In this document: positions 1-12,600 of the stretch, one piece after another
Position numbering within the stretch: the stretch's first letter is position 1
Layout: every line of letters starts with the position of its first letter
Source: Pollenia angustigena
Taxonomy: Eukaryota > Arthropoda > Insecta > Diptera > Polleniidae
Length of the DNA: 64,000 nt
Assembly: GCA_930367215.1 (NCBI GenBank)
Contig: OV884059.1
Coordinates: 60,917,393 to 60,981,392 of the forward strand
Direction: 5' to 3'
Program-made: the position numbers and the translations under genes
The notes under the pieces: generated by a model
What the model was told of the DNA's origin: nothing
Databases searched by the model: none
What the model saw: the letters and a program-made list of their open reading frames with translations, nothing else

Positions 1-440
1 CATCCGTCATGGCTTAAAGAGCGAATTTTTTATTATTGGATTATATTTCTCTGCGATGTTTGATTTGATAATCATCGTCTGATATCTCATCTTTCACAAT
101 AAAAAAGAAAAATACAATAAAAGCTTAAAAATTAACAGAGTTTTGTGTTTTTGTGGTATATTCTTATGAAAATGGGCCAATTTGGTTGCACCCGTCATGC
201 ACTTTAAAGCTCTCTCGTGGCTATTTGATCGTTTCCTATAAATTCTTGTAAATAGATAATAATAGTATATAAAAAATGTTACCCCTTCTAGAAATAACTT
301 AATTGCAAATGTGTTTCTTTCTATTAGTAAAAGACGTTTAAAGCATCCAAATGTTGCACCCGTCAGAATAGAATCGCCCAAGTACATTTGAAATTGTTGA
401 AAAAATAATGAGTTTAAAATTGTTTATTTGGTTGATTTAG
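1..440 (+). other. pcm: Intron of pcm (3' part)
   Basis: No coding exon is visible before the acceptor at 439-440 (pyrimidine-rich, ending TTTAG). The residues expected just upstream of the first exon in XRN1 proteins are not encoded here, so the preceding exon lies outside the window. Three loose copies of the motif CACCCGTCA occur at about 1, 187 and 355 with no clear meaning. Confidence 0.6.
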
Positions 441-633
441 TGAACATACCAGAGAACAAGCGATTTGTTATATAACAGCATTACAATGGATTTTGGACTA
501 CTATTATCGTGGCGTTCAATCATGGGATTGGTATTATCCTCACCATTATGCTCCCTTTATAAGCGATTTAAAGGGCTTTCAAGATTATGAAATTAAATTT
601 AACATGGGTAAACCATTTTTACCCTTTCAGCAG
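441..633 (+). CDS. pcm: pcm exon: end of XRN1 catalytic core
   Basis: The first base completes a split codon. The exon then reads a helix with REQAICYITALQWILDYYY followed by the strongly conserved SWDWYYPHHYAP block of 5'-3' exonucleases. The donor is CAG|GTAAGT at 634, and phase 0 is carried into the next exon. Confidence 0.93.
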
Positions 634-3600
634 GTAAGTCAAACTATCTTCAAATTTTTTTAGTTAGCGTTCTAATTTCTCTCCTGTAGTTATTGGCAGT
701 GCTTCCAGCGGCTAGTAAATCACTTTTACCAGCAGCATATAGAGATTTAATGACCAGTGCTAGTAGCGAATTAATAGATTATTATCCAGAGGACTTTCAA
801 ACCGATCTCAATGGCAAGCAACATGAATGGGAAGCCGTCGTTTTAATACCTTTTATCGACGAAGTAAGAATAGTTTAATTTTAAAGCAATATTTGGGATT
901 ATTTGTGTATTTCTCTATGTAGAAAAGATTATTAGAAGCTATGTCAGTATGCGATCAAAGTTTAACTCCTAGTGAACGCAAACGTAATCAACATGGCCCT
1001 ATGTTGCAGTACGATTATAATCCAGAGTCTCAAGGACAAGTTGCTGGCATATATTCCCTTAAAGCATTATATCATGTATTTTGTAATGAAAAGCCATTTT
1101 GGTCAAAAGATATTTTGGTATCTTCACAAAAGACTGTGTGTGTTGAACTGCCTAATGCAGCTCGCACCGTATTCTTCCCAGGTTTTCCTACTATGAAACA
1201 TTTAAATTATAAGGTTGCTTAATTTCTATTGATAAAAAATATTTGTATTAATAGTAGTTATTTTATTGCAGTTTGAAATTAAAAATGCTCGTGTAAAAGT
1301 TTTTGACTATCCAAGCCGTAATGAAAACATGATTCTTCAGCCCGAAAATCAAAAAAATTTGAATGATGTTTATGCAGTAGCAGAAAAATATCTACAACAA
1401 GTTGTTTTTATTGGTTGGCCACATTTAGTTAAGTCTAAAGTTGTAGGTATATCAAATAAAGAGAAATATGTAGATGTAGATAATATAAAAGACTTAGAAC
1501 CAAAAGTATTTGACTTTCAAGTAAAAACGGCGCAAGAACAGTTGAGTACTACTTTTTATTAAAATCATGCTATAAATTCTTAAATAATATATCTTTTTTA
1601 GTTTTTCTACACGAATGGGCATAGAATTTTCAGATTATTCTGTTTTAGTTCATGTACGAACGTATATTGGTACTTCGTACACCTTTGGCAGTCAGGGAAA
1701 AGTTTCCGTTAACGAAGTTTGGAGTTCTATAACTACAGCCTATCCTGCTCAGGGTATTGTATCAAAAATTCTTGTACATAACTCAATGCCAAATCAACAT
1801 AAGAAAATTGAAAAATTGTTTCCTGAAAACAGTAGAATATTTTTTGTTGGTAACCCATATTATGGAAGTGAGGGTGTTGTAATGAATCCCATGTTAGTTT
1901 ATGAATGTGGCAGACTTAAAGGCAAGATTCATAGAACTTCACGAAATAGAATTATTATAATCTGTTTTTATTCTAACTAGTTAATATTACTGTATTGCCC
2001 GAACCGGACTTTTCCGAAGCGAAATACGTACAAAATAACCTTGCACGGGATTATATTAATTCTTACCAGGCAGCTGTAGAGATTGGTATACATGTAAAAA
2101 TCTTAGGTCGCATTACAGGCTCTTTACTAGTTGTTAAAGGAGCCAGACGTCCCAAATCTGATCTACCCGAAAATTTACCTAAACTCAATATTGGACTTCA
2201 ATTTAAATTCATTAAACAGCAGGAAGAACTAGCTGGTTATGCCAGACGTATTGATAATCAATGGCTTTTATCATCTAAAGCTCTAATTCTCATACAGTCA
2301 TACATTCAAAGATTTCCCATTGTTATTGAGTATTTAAGCAAATCTTCTGATCGGGCAGAATTGCTTTTTGAACAGGATCTCTTTCCCTCAGAAGTGGGAG
2401 AAAAGAAAGTTGAGGAAATTGTGGCTTGGTTGAAAGAGCAGGATCACATGAATGCGGAAAGAGTTGCTTGTGGATCAAAGACTATGGAAAAGGAATCTGT
2501 AGAAAAGATATTAGACGCAATTGAACAATTAAAGGTGTAACTTAACAAATATTTATTTTAAGCGTTGTTTTATCCTGCTCATTTGTTAATTTCAGACCTT
2601 GCCGGTTAAGACTGTTAAATTGCAAGTAAAGCCCCACCTGCTGCTAAAACCTGATGTAAGTTTACCTGATGTTTACAAGCCCAAAAGACAAATTGAATTG
2701 TTTGACCGTGTTGTTATTGTAAAGACAACTTATATGGTAAGTTTAAAATAGCCACAAATATAAGGTAGAAATTAAAAAGAGGTAATCAGGTGTGTCAGAA
2801 AACAAATTCTTGCGAAAGTAACAATGTAAACGTTTTTACCTTCCTTAGAAAACGTAAAACTTGAAATTTTTTATTAATAAGATTTCTGTATGACGTTCTT
2901 AATCCCAAATTTTATTTTTGATAAATACACTGAAGTTTATTGTTGAGGGAAAACTAGTTTCTATGCACATTTCACTGGTTACTTATGCCAGATTAGGTTA
3001 GGTTCCATGGGCAGCCATCAAAAAGACAGCTACTTGGGTCCTTCAATGGTCCCGTTGTGATACCCGGCGCCAATGCCCATCCCTTAGAGCAGTTACTCAG
3101 ATGGCGTCACTGCAAGTTCCAACCACTTCGTCTTCCTGGTGAAGGAGCGATTTTAGTTCCATCATGGACAGATCCCCCAAGCAGGAAAACACCCGTTCCC
3201 CAAGGTATTCTTCCCTAATGCCCCGCAATCCAGGGCAATGACAAAGGAAGTGGAGCACAGTCTCCTCTTCCTCCTCGTTCTGACAACTCCTACAGTAGTC
3301 GTTAAATTCCAGACCCATTCTTGCAGCATGAGTCCCCACCGGCCAGTGTCCAGTCAAAACCGATATCACCGTCCTAAACTGGTTCCTGTTGAAACCAAGT
3401 AGAGAGCTTGTTCTCCGTTCATCATATCCAGGCCAAAGGACCCTGGATATAAAGTAGGTGGACTCACAGGTCCACCGCATCTGCGCAACTTTATACGACT
3501 TGCGCCTGATAAGTAGTTTACAGTGAGCCATTGGAAGACCAACAAATTGATCGATGAATACGTCATCCATGCGACCACCTTGTCTGGCCAGCCCATCTGC

Positions 3601-6600
3601 CACTAGATTACCCGGACACTCCGAGTGACCCGATATCCATATAAGCGTTACCCTTGAATGTTTCGCAATCTCATCCAAAGACATCCGACATTCTACAGTT
3701 AACCTAGATGTCGTGTAGACACCCGCTAAGGAAGCAAGGGCAGCCTTGCTGTCAGTAAATATACGTATATCTCCCGATATGCGATGATACCTCAGCCATT
3801 TGCCGCCCGTCTTATAGCCGAGATTTCCGCCTGCAGGACACTACATCCATCCGGCAGACGAAAGGAAACCTTCACATCCAGTTCCTCTATGAAGAAACCT
3901 CCGCCAACCCTCTCACCTTTCCTCGAACCATCAGTATAAACCCCTAGGGTTGGTTCTCGGAAAGTATTCGACAGCACGTTACCGTGCGCCACTTGTGTCA
4001 CGAACCCCGCACCAAAGAACGGCACCGGGGTGCAGTAATCCACTCCGTCAGGGACAATCGTACCTCTGATTATCCTGGCGTGTCCATAGTCACGGGTCGA
4101 CCAGCCGTTCGCCGCGTGTAGCCGTGTCGCCGAGCAAAGAGCCAACTGTTTGGCCGTTATGTCCACCGGGAGCCAGTTCAATATCGTAAACAGCGCCTTC
4201 GTGGGAGTAGATCGCATTGATCCCGTGATCATCAACGCGACAAGTCTGTATACTTTCTCAAGCATCGCGCGGTGTATGCTCTTATCCAATGCAGTCCACC
4301 ATACAACGACCCCATAGTACAGGGTCGGCTTTACCACAGCTTCAAAGATCCAATTGACACACCTCGGGTTCATACCCCAGTTTCTGCCGATTGCACCCCT
4401 ACACGCATATATGGCAACTATTGCCTTTTCCACTCTCATCCGGACATTAAGTCCCCATGACAGCCTACTATCCAGAACCACGCCCAGATACTTGGCACTG
4501 CGAGATATCTGAAGCTCAGTTCCATTTAACCTTGGAAGTCTAAAGTCCTCGGTCCTATACTTCCTCGTAAAGAGTACCAGCTCCGTCTTAGACGGATTTT
4601 CACCCAGCCCGCATGATGCACTCCAGATGCTGAGTACCTTCAAGGCAGCCTCCATACACTGGGACATTACTCCCAAATGCCTCCCTGTGATGGCCACTGC
4701 AACATCAGCATACGCCACTGCTTTGATCCTCATGTTGTCCATTTTTGTCAACATGGTGTTCATAGTCAGGTTCCACAATAGTGGGGATAGAACTCCCCCT
4801 TGGGGAGTACCCCTGTTCACCAGCCTCTGAACACTGGTTTCACCTATTGTAGAGCAAATTACCCTATTCCTCAGTAGATTGTCCACAAATCTACATATGC
4901 CAGCATCGATCCCCAGACTCCTCATGGACGTCACGATAGAGTCCGGGTTGACATTGTTAAAGGCCCCCTCAATATCGAGAAAGACCACAAGTGTGTACTC
5001 CTTGAATTCGAGCGATCTCGCAATAGTTCCGACTAGAGAGTGAAGAGCCGTCTCAACAGACCTGCCCTTTGTAAAGGCATGTTGAGAGGCAGAGAGTAGA
5101 CCTCTTGGGATGGTCATCCTCAAGTGCACATCGATAACCCTCTCAAGAGTCTTAAGAAGAAAGGATGCAAGACTGATCGGTCTGTAGTCCTTCGGCTCGG
5201 TGTGAGAAGCCTTACCCCCCTTGGGAATAAAGACCACTCTACACAGGGTCCATTTCACAGGAAGATACGAAAATCTAGCGCATCCCCTGTATATGGCCAG
5301 CAACCAGGGTACTATCAGGGTCGAATTCCTCTGCAGGTCCGCCGGAATTATACCGTCCATACCCGGAGATTTATATGGGCTGAAGCTATCGATAGCCCAT
5401 TTAATCCTGTCATAGTCCATTGGAATGGACATAAGAATGGGAGTCGCCTCCCCCGCTTGATCCCGCATACCCCATTGGGAGTTTCCAGGAAAGTGAGTAT
5501 CAATTAACACCTCAAGTGTTTCTTGACTATTCGTAGTCCAACTACCATCCGATTTCCGGACGTAGGTCGGAACAACCGGGCTCGAAGCCATTATCTTACG
5601 TAAACGGTTCGTCTCAGAGGATCCTTCCACGCCGCTACAGAAGTTCCTCCAAGCAGTCCTTTTCGCTGATCTAACCAAGTTTCTAAACTTATTCAATGAT
5701 GACTTGTAGTCCGCCCAGTTGCCTTGGCGCTTCGCCACATTGAACAACCTACGACAGTCAATTCTCGCCTGCGCAATATCAGGATCCTACCATGGTGGTC
5801 GGTTCCTACCCCTACGCACCCTTGGCTTGCACGCCAAGGAAGTCGCCAACTGCAGTGAGTTCGAAAGCAGATCCACCGCCGCATCGATCCCTCCGATATC
5901 ATCAACCCTAGGCGGGTCAGATAGAGACCGGACCAGAGAGGAGTATTGAATCCCCCGGTTCGTCCGTCTCCTATTCAACATAGCCATCGATCCTGAAGAC
6001 CTAAGCCCTAGACTAAATTCCACATATCTATGATCAGAGAGTGAACAGTCATCCAGCTCTCGATCAAATTGATGTGGTTTATACTAACTAGCGTGACATC
6101 AAGAACCTCACACCTATTTGCAACCACAAACGTAGGCTCACAGCCCCTATTTACTACTCCTAAATTATAATTAATAATAAAGGAGAATAGCGACTCACCT
6201 CTAACATTCGTGTCCGTACTACCCCATATAGTATGGTGCGCATTAGCATCGGCACAGATTATAATCGGTGTTCCAGTGCCCGCGGCCTTTATTACTGCAT
6301 CACGGATGAGCCCGTTGGGTGGGTCCTGCCCGTGGTCATGCGCCATGTACGCCGAGACCATCCAGACTATACCGTCCGGTGTCTCAAGAGCGACAATAGT
6401 AGTATCTTCATCACTGTAATCAGAAAGAATGAAGATATTCAACGAGTTTTTAGCTAAGACACAAGATCTTATGTTACCTGTACCTTTCGCAAACAATAGC
6501 TTGTAGCCTTTGAGGTTTAGTCCGCAAACCCGATTGTTGTGAATCCAGGGTTCTTGGACCATCACGAGCTCCTCCCCTCTTTCCACCACACGGAGGAGCA

Positions 6601-9600
6601 GTGCAGCAGATGCTGCTTTAGAGTGGTGGAGGTTTATCTGTAGCACCTTCACCATGATCCATTTTGGCGACCACTGTGATGTTGACGTCCTCCTGGTCAG
6701 ACTCCAGCAGCACTTCCTCATCAACCATGTCACCCAAGTGATCAAAGAAGTCACCCACCAATCCTGAGACAGACTGGGTATCCTCTTTGTCACTTGAGCC
6801 CACGGCATCGTCGCAAGCCATGCTTACCTCAGGTTGCTCGGCCTCACTTACCGAAGGAGCCGGATTGCCCTTGTTGTCACTTCGGTAGACACGGAGCAAG
6901 ATCGTACTAAAACCATAGTACAGCTTGCCCTGCCTCTCCCTCAGTGGCTCCAAGGATTGCTGGTTAATAACCACAATCGCCGTCCTTGAGGACCCTTCAG
7001 CAGCTGAAACCTTCACTACTTTCCAGTCCTGTGTGGGCAGTTGAGGGTTGCAGCACTGAATGATCTTCAAGATCTCCTCAGGTTCTGATGGTTCGGCGGA
7101 GATGGTGACGATCGATCTTGGCCTCCGTGTTATCTCTCCAACTAACACCACGTCAAGCCTGGCACCTTCCCAAACCTTTCCTAGTAGTTGGATGGCCCGC
7201 GTTAAAAACAGCGCTGAGCGCTCATCTGCGCAAGCCATCAGCTTCACGTGACCCTGTTACCAGCCAGCGTCATCGCATTGAGGGGGTGGCCCTGGATTAT
7301 CCTTGAGGATCGTCCAGAACACACCCATGAGTTTTTGTTTTACCAGATCCCACTTAGTATGAGAAATGGCACCATTATCAACACTTTTGTCGATAATAGC
7401 TCGTACAAGGTGACCTTTGGCCACCTCGCTAAAAGATTTGTTCATCTGTTTCGATGAAATTTTGGGACGTTTCGTCCCTGGTTGCTGTTTCACGGCTACA
7501 GCTTCCTCCTCCGAACGTTGCCGTTTAGGCATTGTCACCTTTTCAGGGACTGGAGGAGCAGCACTTGGCAGCCCAGCTATGTGAGCTTTTGCCCATGCCA
7601 ATGAAGCTTTTTGCTCATTGGTAAGATCTTCAGCTTTCTTGGAGCCGAAAATGTTGATGAAACGCAAGGCAGCACGCCTTGTGTTCGATGCCCTCTTTGT
7701 AGGGTTTTTGTGCCAAGGGGACTTTCTGCGGTCGCCGAATTTGGATGCAACTTTGGGATTGGATGTTATCATCGCCATCCCTCCATGCACAATGGGCACA
7801 TGGGAAACTGCATTGTCAGGCGACTTAGTCATACCCAACTTGGCAGCACCCGAAGCAGGGGTTTTATCCTTTCCTATGACGGAAAGGGCTTGTGCGGTTT
7901 TGGAGGTACTTGGAGCGAAGTTCAGGGGTACCTCGCCGCAGTTTTTGGAGCAGCCGCCTTCTGGTCGAGCTGCCTTACCACTTCCGATCAGCCTGGGCCG
8001 ATCTTCATTGGTTGCCTGGGCTGTTACAGCCCCTGGCTTTTTCGTCTCGCTGTCAATCGTTGTCCTTATTCTCGCCTGTCCGTCATCAGTTTTCGTTAAT
8101 TGTTTTTGTTGTGTTTGTTTTTGTTGTGTTTGTTTTTTGGAGTTCATTGTGCTAGTTGGTCCCACGAGTGTAGGGGAATTGAAAGGCCCATCATAGCCCC
8201 TATTTACGTGGCAACGGCGTGGTCTATTTGCTGAGGTGCCCAGGTATCAGCAAAGCTCCGTAATAATACAGTCGGTAACCCCTGACTGCAAACCAACCGA
8301 TAGGCACGGGTCGCATAACACCTCGGTTTAGGGGATGGATAACTTTTCGTCGCCAAGGCCTTTAAGTTCATTGCCTTCGCCTCGGGAGTCACCAGTTGCT
8401 GGCAAAATGCCCGGGCCAAGACACGAACCACAGCCAAGACTTAAGCCACCACATCGCTTCAAGATTGTTATCCATAATAGTGGTGGATCATCAGGAAACC
8501 TTTTTCCAAAGATTTTAGAAAAGCTAAAAATATTATATCTTGGTTTTCAACAAGAACTTTGTTTTTTAATTGTGGCTACACCAACAACATAATAGTTTTG
8601 ACATTTAGTTTTTTGGCGTATTGGTAGTTGATGCATTGGCAATTGTTACATTGAATTCAATTTCGCTCGAAAATCGCAAAAATCGAAATTTCTTGAAATA
8701 TAACAAATTATTTATTTTACATCAAAAGTTTTAAAAACAAAAAAAATATTAGTTCAGTCTTTAGTTATCTATCTTCTATCTATCTATCTATCTATATATA
8801 TAAAATTGGATGTGTGTATGTATGTGTGTATGTATGTATGTAACGTATGGACTCCAAAACGGCTGGGCCGATTTTGATGAAATTTTCAGGGAATCTTCAG
8901 AATATTCAGGCGGGTGACATAGGGAAGTCTGATTTTTGATTTTCGGTCTGGGGGCGGAGGGGCGTGTCAAAAACCATAACTTGAGAACGGCTTGACCGAT
9001 TTGAACGATTTTTTCTTTAAAATGATCGCCATGGTCTAACTTAGATCTACACGGAAAGAAAATTTTGCCCCGCCCACTTTTACGCCCACTTTTTCCGATT
9101 TACCTAAAACCAGAAAACGGCTCCATCGAGTTGACTAATTTTTCTTTCAAATGTTCGTATTAATCAACTTTAAGTTTTCATCGAAAAAATATTTACCACG
9201 CCTACTTTTACGCCCACTTTTTCTATTAAGCGCATAACTGGAGAACGGCTTGACCGATTTGGACGATTTTTTCTTTAAAATGATCGCCATGGTCGCACTT
9301 AGATTTAAGCGAAAATAACATTTTGCCCCGCCCACTTTCACGCCCACTTTTTTTGAATTACCTAAAATCAGAAAACGGCTACCATCGATTTGACATATTT
9401 TTCTTTCAAATGTTCCTATTTATCCATTTTAAGTTTAAATCGAAAGAAAAATTTACCACGCCTACTTTTACGCCCACTTTTTCTATTAAGCGCATAAGTT
9501 GAGAACGGCTTGACCGATTCAAACGATTTTTGCTTTAAAATGATTGCCATGGTCCAACTTATGTTTTTACGGAAAGAAAATTTTGCCACGCCCACTTTTT

Positions 9601-12600
9601 TCGATTTACCTAAAAAAAAGGGCTTCATCGATTTGACTAATTTTTCTTTTAAATGTTCGTATTAATCCATTTTACGTTTTCATCGAAAGAAAAATGTATC
9701 ACGCCTACTTTTACGCCCACTTTTTCTATTAAGCGCATAACTTGAGAACGGCTGGGCCGATTTGGACGATTTTTTCTTTAAAATCATCGCCATGGTCCAA
9801 CTTAGGTTTTTACAGAAGGAACATTTTAAAGGCCGTAAATTTCGTTTAAAGCTCAATTTAAATCGTTTGGTAATACAACAATATTTGCTTAGGGCCAGCA
9901 ACGCGGACCGGGTCAGCTAGTGTTTTTATATATGTCATTCGTTCAACAATACTGTATTATTTAAATTTTTTTAGTAGAAGCAAAACAATTTTTAATTTTA
10001 CATTACAGGCATATGAAAAACTATTTTTAAGCCAAACATTTCGTTACTAAAAAGTAGACATGGCGCGTGTCCATTTGTTCCAAAAAGTGAAAAAAAAAAA
10101 TTTGGAGTTAATACTAGGGATGTAACGAATACCGATACCGATATGTCGGTAACGGCGATATTTTACTAGCGATAGGACGCACAGTGGCTGAAAATCGTTT
10201 TTCATTGGCCAAAAATCTGTAACTTTTGAACCAAAGGAGATATTTAAGTGAAGTTTTTTTTAATCGACAGATAGATTCTTAAACTTTTCTCTACTTTAAA
10301 TTTCATTAAAATCAGTTGAGTAGTTATTGGGAAATTTAAGGGCAAAGTGGAACTTTAGATTTTTTTAACTTTAGCGTGAGATATGGTTTTTTTATTTTTC
10401 TTTAATTATTTTAAATTGTAATTTTTGCATTTAAATATTAATCATTAACTATTAATACGATTTCCGTATGACGTGCTAAACATTAACATTTTTTGTAATA
10501 ATGGGACACTCAAAAAAATTAAATGTTAACACCATTAAAAAAATTTTAACATTAAAAGATAGTAAAATCAACTGGAAGTTTTGCTATTATTACGGAAAAA
10601 TAAAGAATTTTTTGCTTTCAAATTTGTTTACACTTAAAAAAACTTTAGAAATATTATCTAAAATTCTGCTATTACTACAGAAGAATCTATTATTTTTTGC
10701 TGTAAAATTTGTTAATATTAGCAGAATAAATCCACTAAATTCTGATTTTATTTAAAATTTTTAACGAAAATAAAGGTTTTTTGAATATTTCTTATTTATT
10801 AAAACATTTCATATATATGTGGATAAAAAAACCGTTTAAAAATAAAAGCAGCAATAGATTTTAATAGCTTTTGTAACAATGTGAGTTTCTGTTTATTTTA
10901 TTTTTTATTAATACAATGTCTGTCTTAGATCTAATGAACAGTGTTGTCAGATCGATTTTGACCTTTTTCGCCAAATTCAATATCAAAAATCGCCAAAATC
11001 GCCAAAACCTTTGTTTACAAGTATTTGACAATAAAATACATATTTTTTAAATTATTAAAAATATTTTTTTATAAATCCTAAAAACAAAATTAGTTCCGTA
11101 TCGCTTCAATACGCCAAAAATTCAAAAAAAGTCGCCAAAATATATATTTTGCTTAATTTTTATTTAGAGCGAAATAAAAATAGTTAGTGAACACAAAAAA
11201 GGTACGATGTTTACTATAAAATAATTTATAGTAGTCTACTTAAAGCAACAAAAAATATTTTTTGCGGCTAGTACTTAACAAATATTAAAAATGCACTATA
11301 TACAATAGTTGCAGTTTCATTATATATCTAAAACGCTTCATTTGGAATACATTGTGAGGGTATTACATTTATTCAACAAAAGTACAAAAGAAGTGCAACA
11401 TGTACTATTCCCATTCATATAACTTATCAGGCATGTTCTGAAAATCAGTTTTTGTGAAAGTGATTTGAAATCCAAAAAAAAGGTGTTCTGGACAAAAAGC
11501 TTTTTTCATAAAATCACAAGTGATTTGAAATCTTGTGATTTTCAGAACATGCCTGTATAACTCCTAATAACGCGTCAAGAAGTTCGTATTGCATTCTAAT
11601 TCAAAGGCGAGTTATCGACAACACTTTTGTCGATAATAGCTCGTACAAGGTGACCTTTGGCCACCTCGCTAAAAGATTTGTTCATCTGTTTCGATGAAAT
11701 TTTGGGACGTTTCGTCCCTGGTTGCTGTTTCACGGCTACAGCTTCCTCCTCCGAACGTTGCCGTTTAGGCATTGTCACCTTTTCAGGGACTGGAGGAGCA
11801 GCACTTGGCAGCCCAGCTATGTGAGCTTTTGCCCATGCCAATGAAGCTTTTTGCTCATTGGTAAGATCTTCAGCTTTCTTGGAGCCGAAAATGTTGATGA
11901 AACGCAAGGCAGCACGCCTTGTGTTCGATGCCCTCTTTGTAGGGTTTTTGTGCCAAGGGGACTTTCTGCGGTCGCCGAATTTGGATGCAACTTTGGGATT
12001 GGATGTTATCATCGCCATCCCTCCATGCACAATGGGCACATGGGAAACTGCATTGTCAGGCGACTTAGTCATACCCAACTTGGCAGCACCCGAAGCAGGG
12101 GTTTTATCCTTTCCTATGACGGAAAGGGCTTGTGCGGTTTTGGAGGTACTTGGAGCGAAGTTCAGGGGTACCTCGCCGCAGTTTTTGGAGCAGCCGCCTT
12201 CTGGTCGAGCTGCCTTACCACTTCCGATCAGCCTGGGCCGATCTTCATTGGTTGCCTGGGCTGTTACAGCCCCTGGCTTTTTCGTCTCGCTGTCAATCGT
12301 TGTCCTTATTCTCGCCTGTCCGTCATCAGTTTTCGTTAATTGTTTTTGTTGTGTTTGTTTTTGTTGTGTTTGTTTTTTGGAGTTCATTGTGCTAGTTGGT
12401 CCCACGAGTGTAGGGGAATTGAAAGGCCCATCATAGCCCCTATTAACGTGGCAACGGCGTGGTCTATTTGCTGAGGTGCCCAGGTATCAGCAAAGCTCCG
12501 TAATAATACAGTCGGTAACCCCTGACTGCAAACCAACCGATAGGCACGGGTCGCATAACACCTCGGTTTAGGGGATGGATAACTTTTCGTCGCCAAGGCC

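Larger units (their letters stand above)
2993..8486 (-). mobile_element. LOA/I-like non-LTR retrotransposon with RNase H, near full length, defective
   Basis: The element reads right to left: a 5' UTR from about 8486, ORF1 (8147-6618), ORF2 with endonuclease, reverse transcriptase, RNase H and a terminal CCHC-type finger (6655-3097), and a short 3' UTR ending in a TTAGGTTAGG-type tail at 2993. ORF2 starts 38 bases inside ORF1, as in several LINE clades. RNase H plus the GITG-type thumb region points to the LOA or I groups; the exact clade is inference. It is dead: one nonsense codon in ORF1, one nonsense and two frameshifts in ORF2, and a changed catalytic motif. Ends are set by comparison with uninterrupted copies of dispersed repeat A. 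Confidence 0.88.
7379..11613. repeat. 4.24-kb tandem duplication, copy 1
   Basis: Positions 7379-11613 match 11619-15853 at a constant offset of 4,240 with only a few differences seen (for example 8205 t versus 12445 a, and 9188 t versus 13428 a). The left edge lies inside LINE ORF1 and the right edge inside a hAT element, so both insertions predate the duplication. Five bases (ATCGA) separate the copies. Confidence 0.95.

Noticed and set aside
1960..1980. Standard GT-AG intron using the GT in TCTGTTTTTATT before the exon at 1981
   Set aside because: It would be only about 17 bases long, too short to splice. The GC donor at 1922 gives a normal length and the right phase.
2993..3010. Telomere repeat remnant (TTAGGTTAGG)
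   Set aside because: Only two to three units, always at a LINE 3' end, in flies that lack TTAGG telomeres. A LINE tail is the simpler reading.
7611..8196. Long + strand ORFs of 160-190 codons opposite LINE ORF1 (and copies at 11851-12436)
   Set aside because: They are antisense shadows of ORF1. The minus frame has family similarity and continues into ORF2; the + frames have none.
8788..9901. Four minus-strand ORFs of 60-73 codons with shared KSGRKSRRG ends
   Set aside because: They come from translating the 250-bp tandem unit of the Helitron. They have no homology and no proper context.
10501..10755. ORF of 84 codons, duplicated at 14741-14995
   Set aside because: Lysine/asparagine/leucine-rich translation of AT-rich DNA, identical only because of the tandem duplication. 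No domain.
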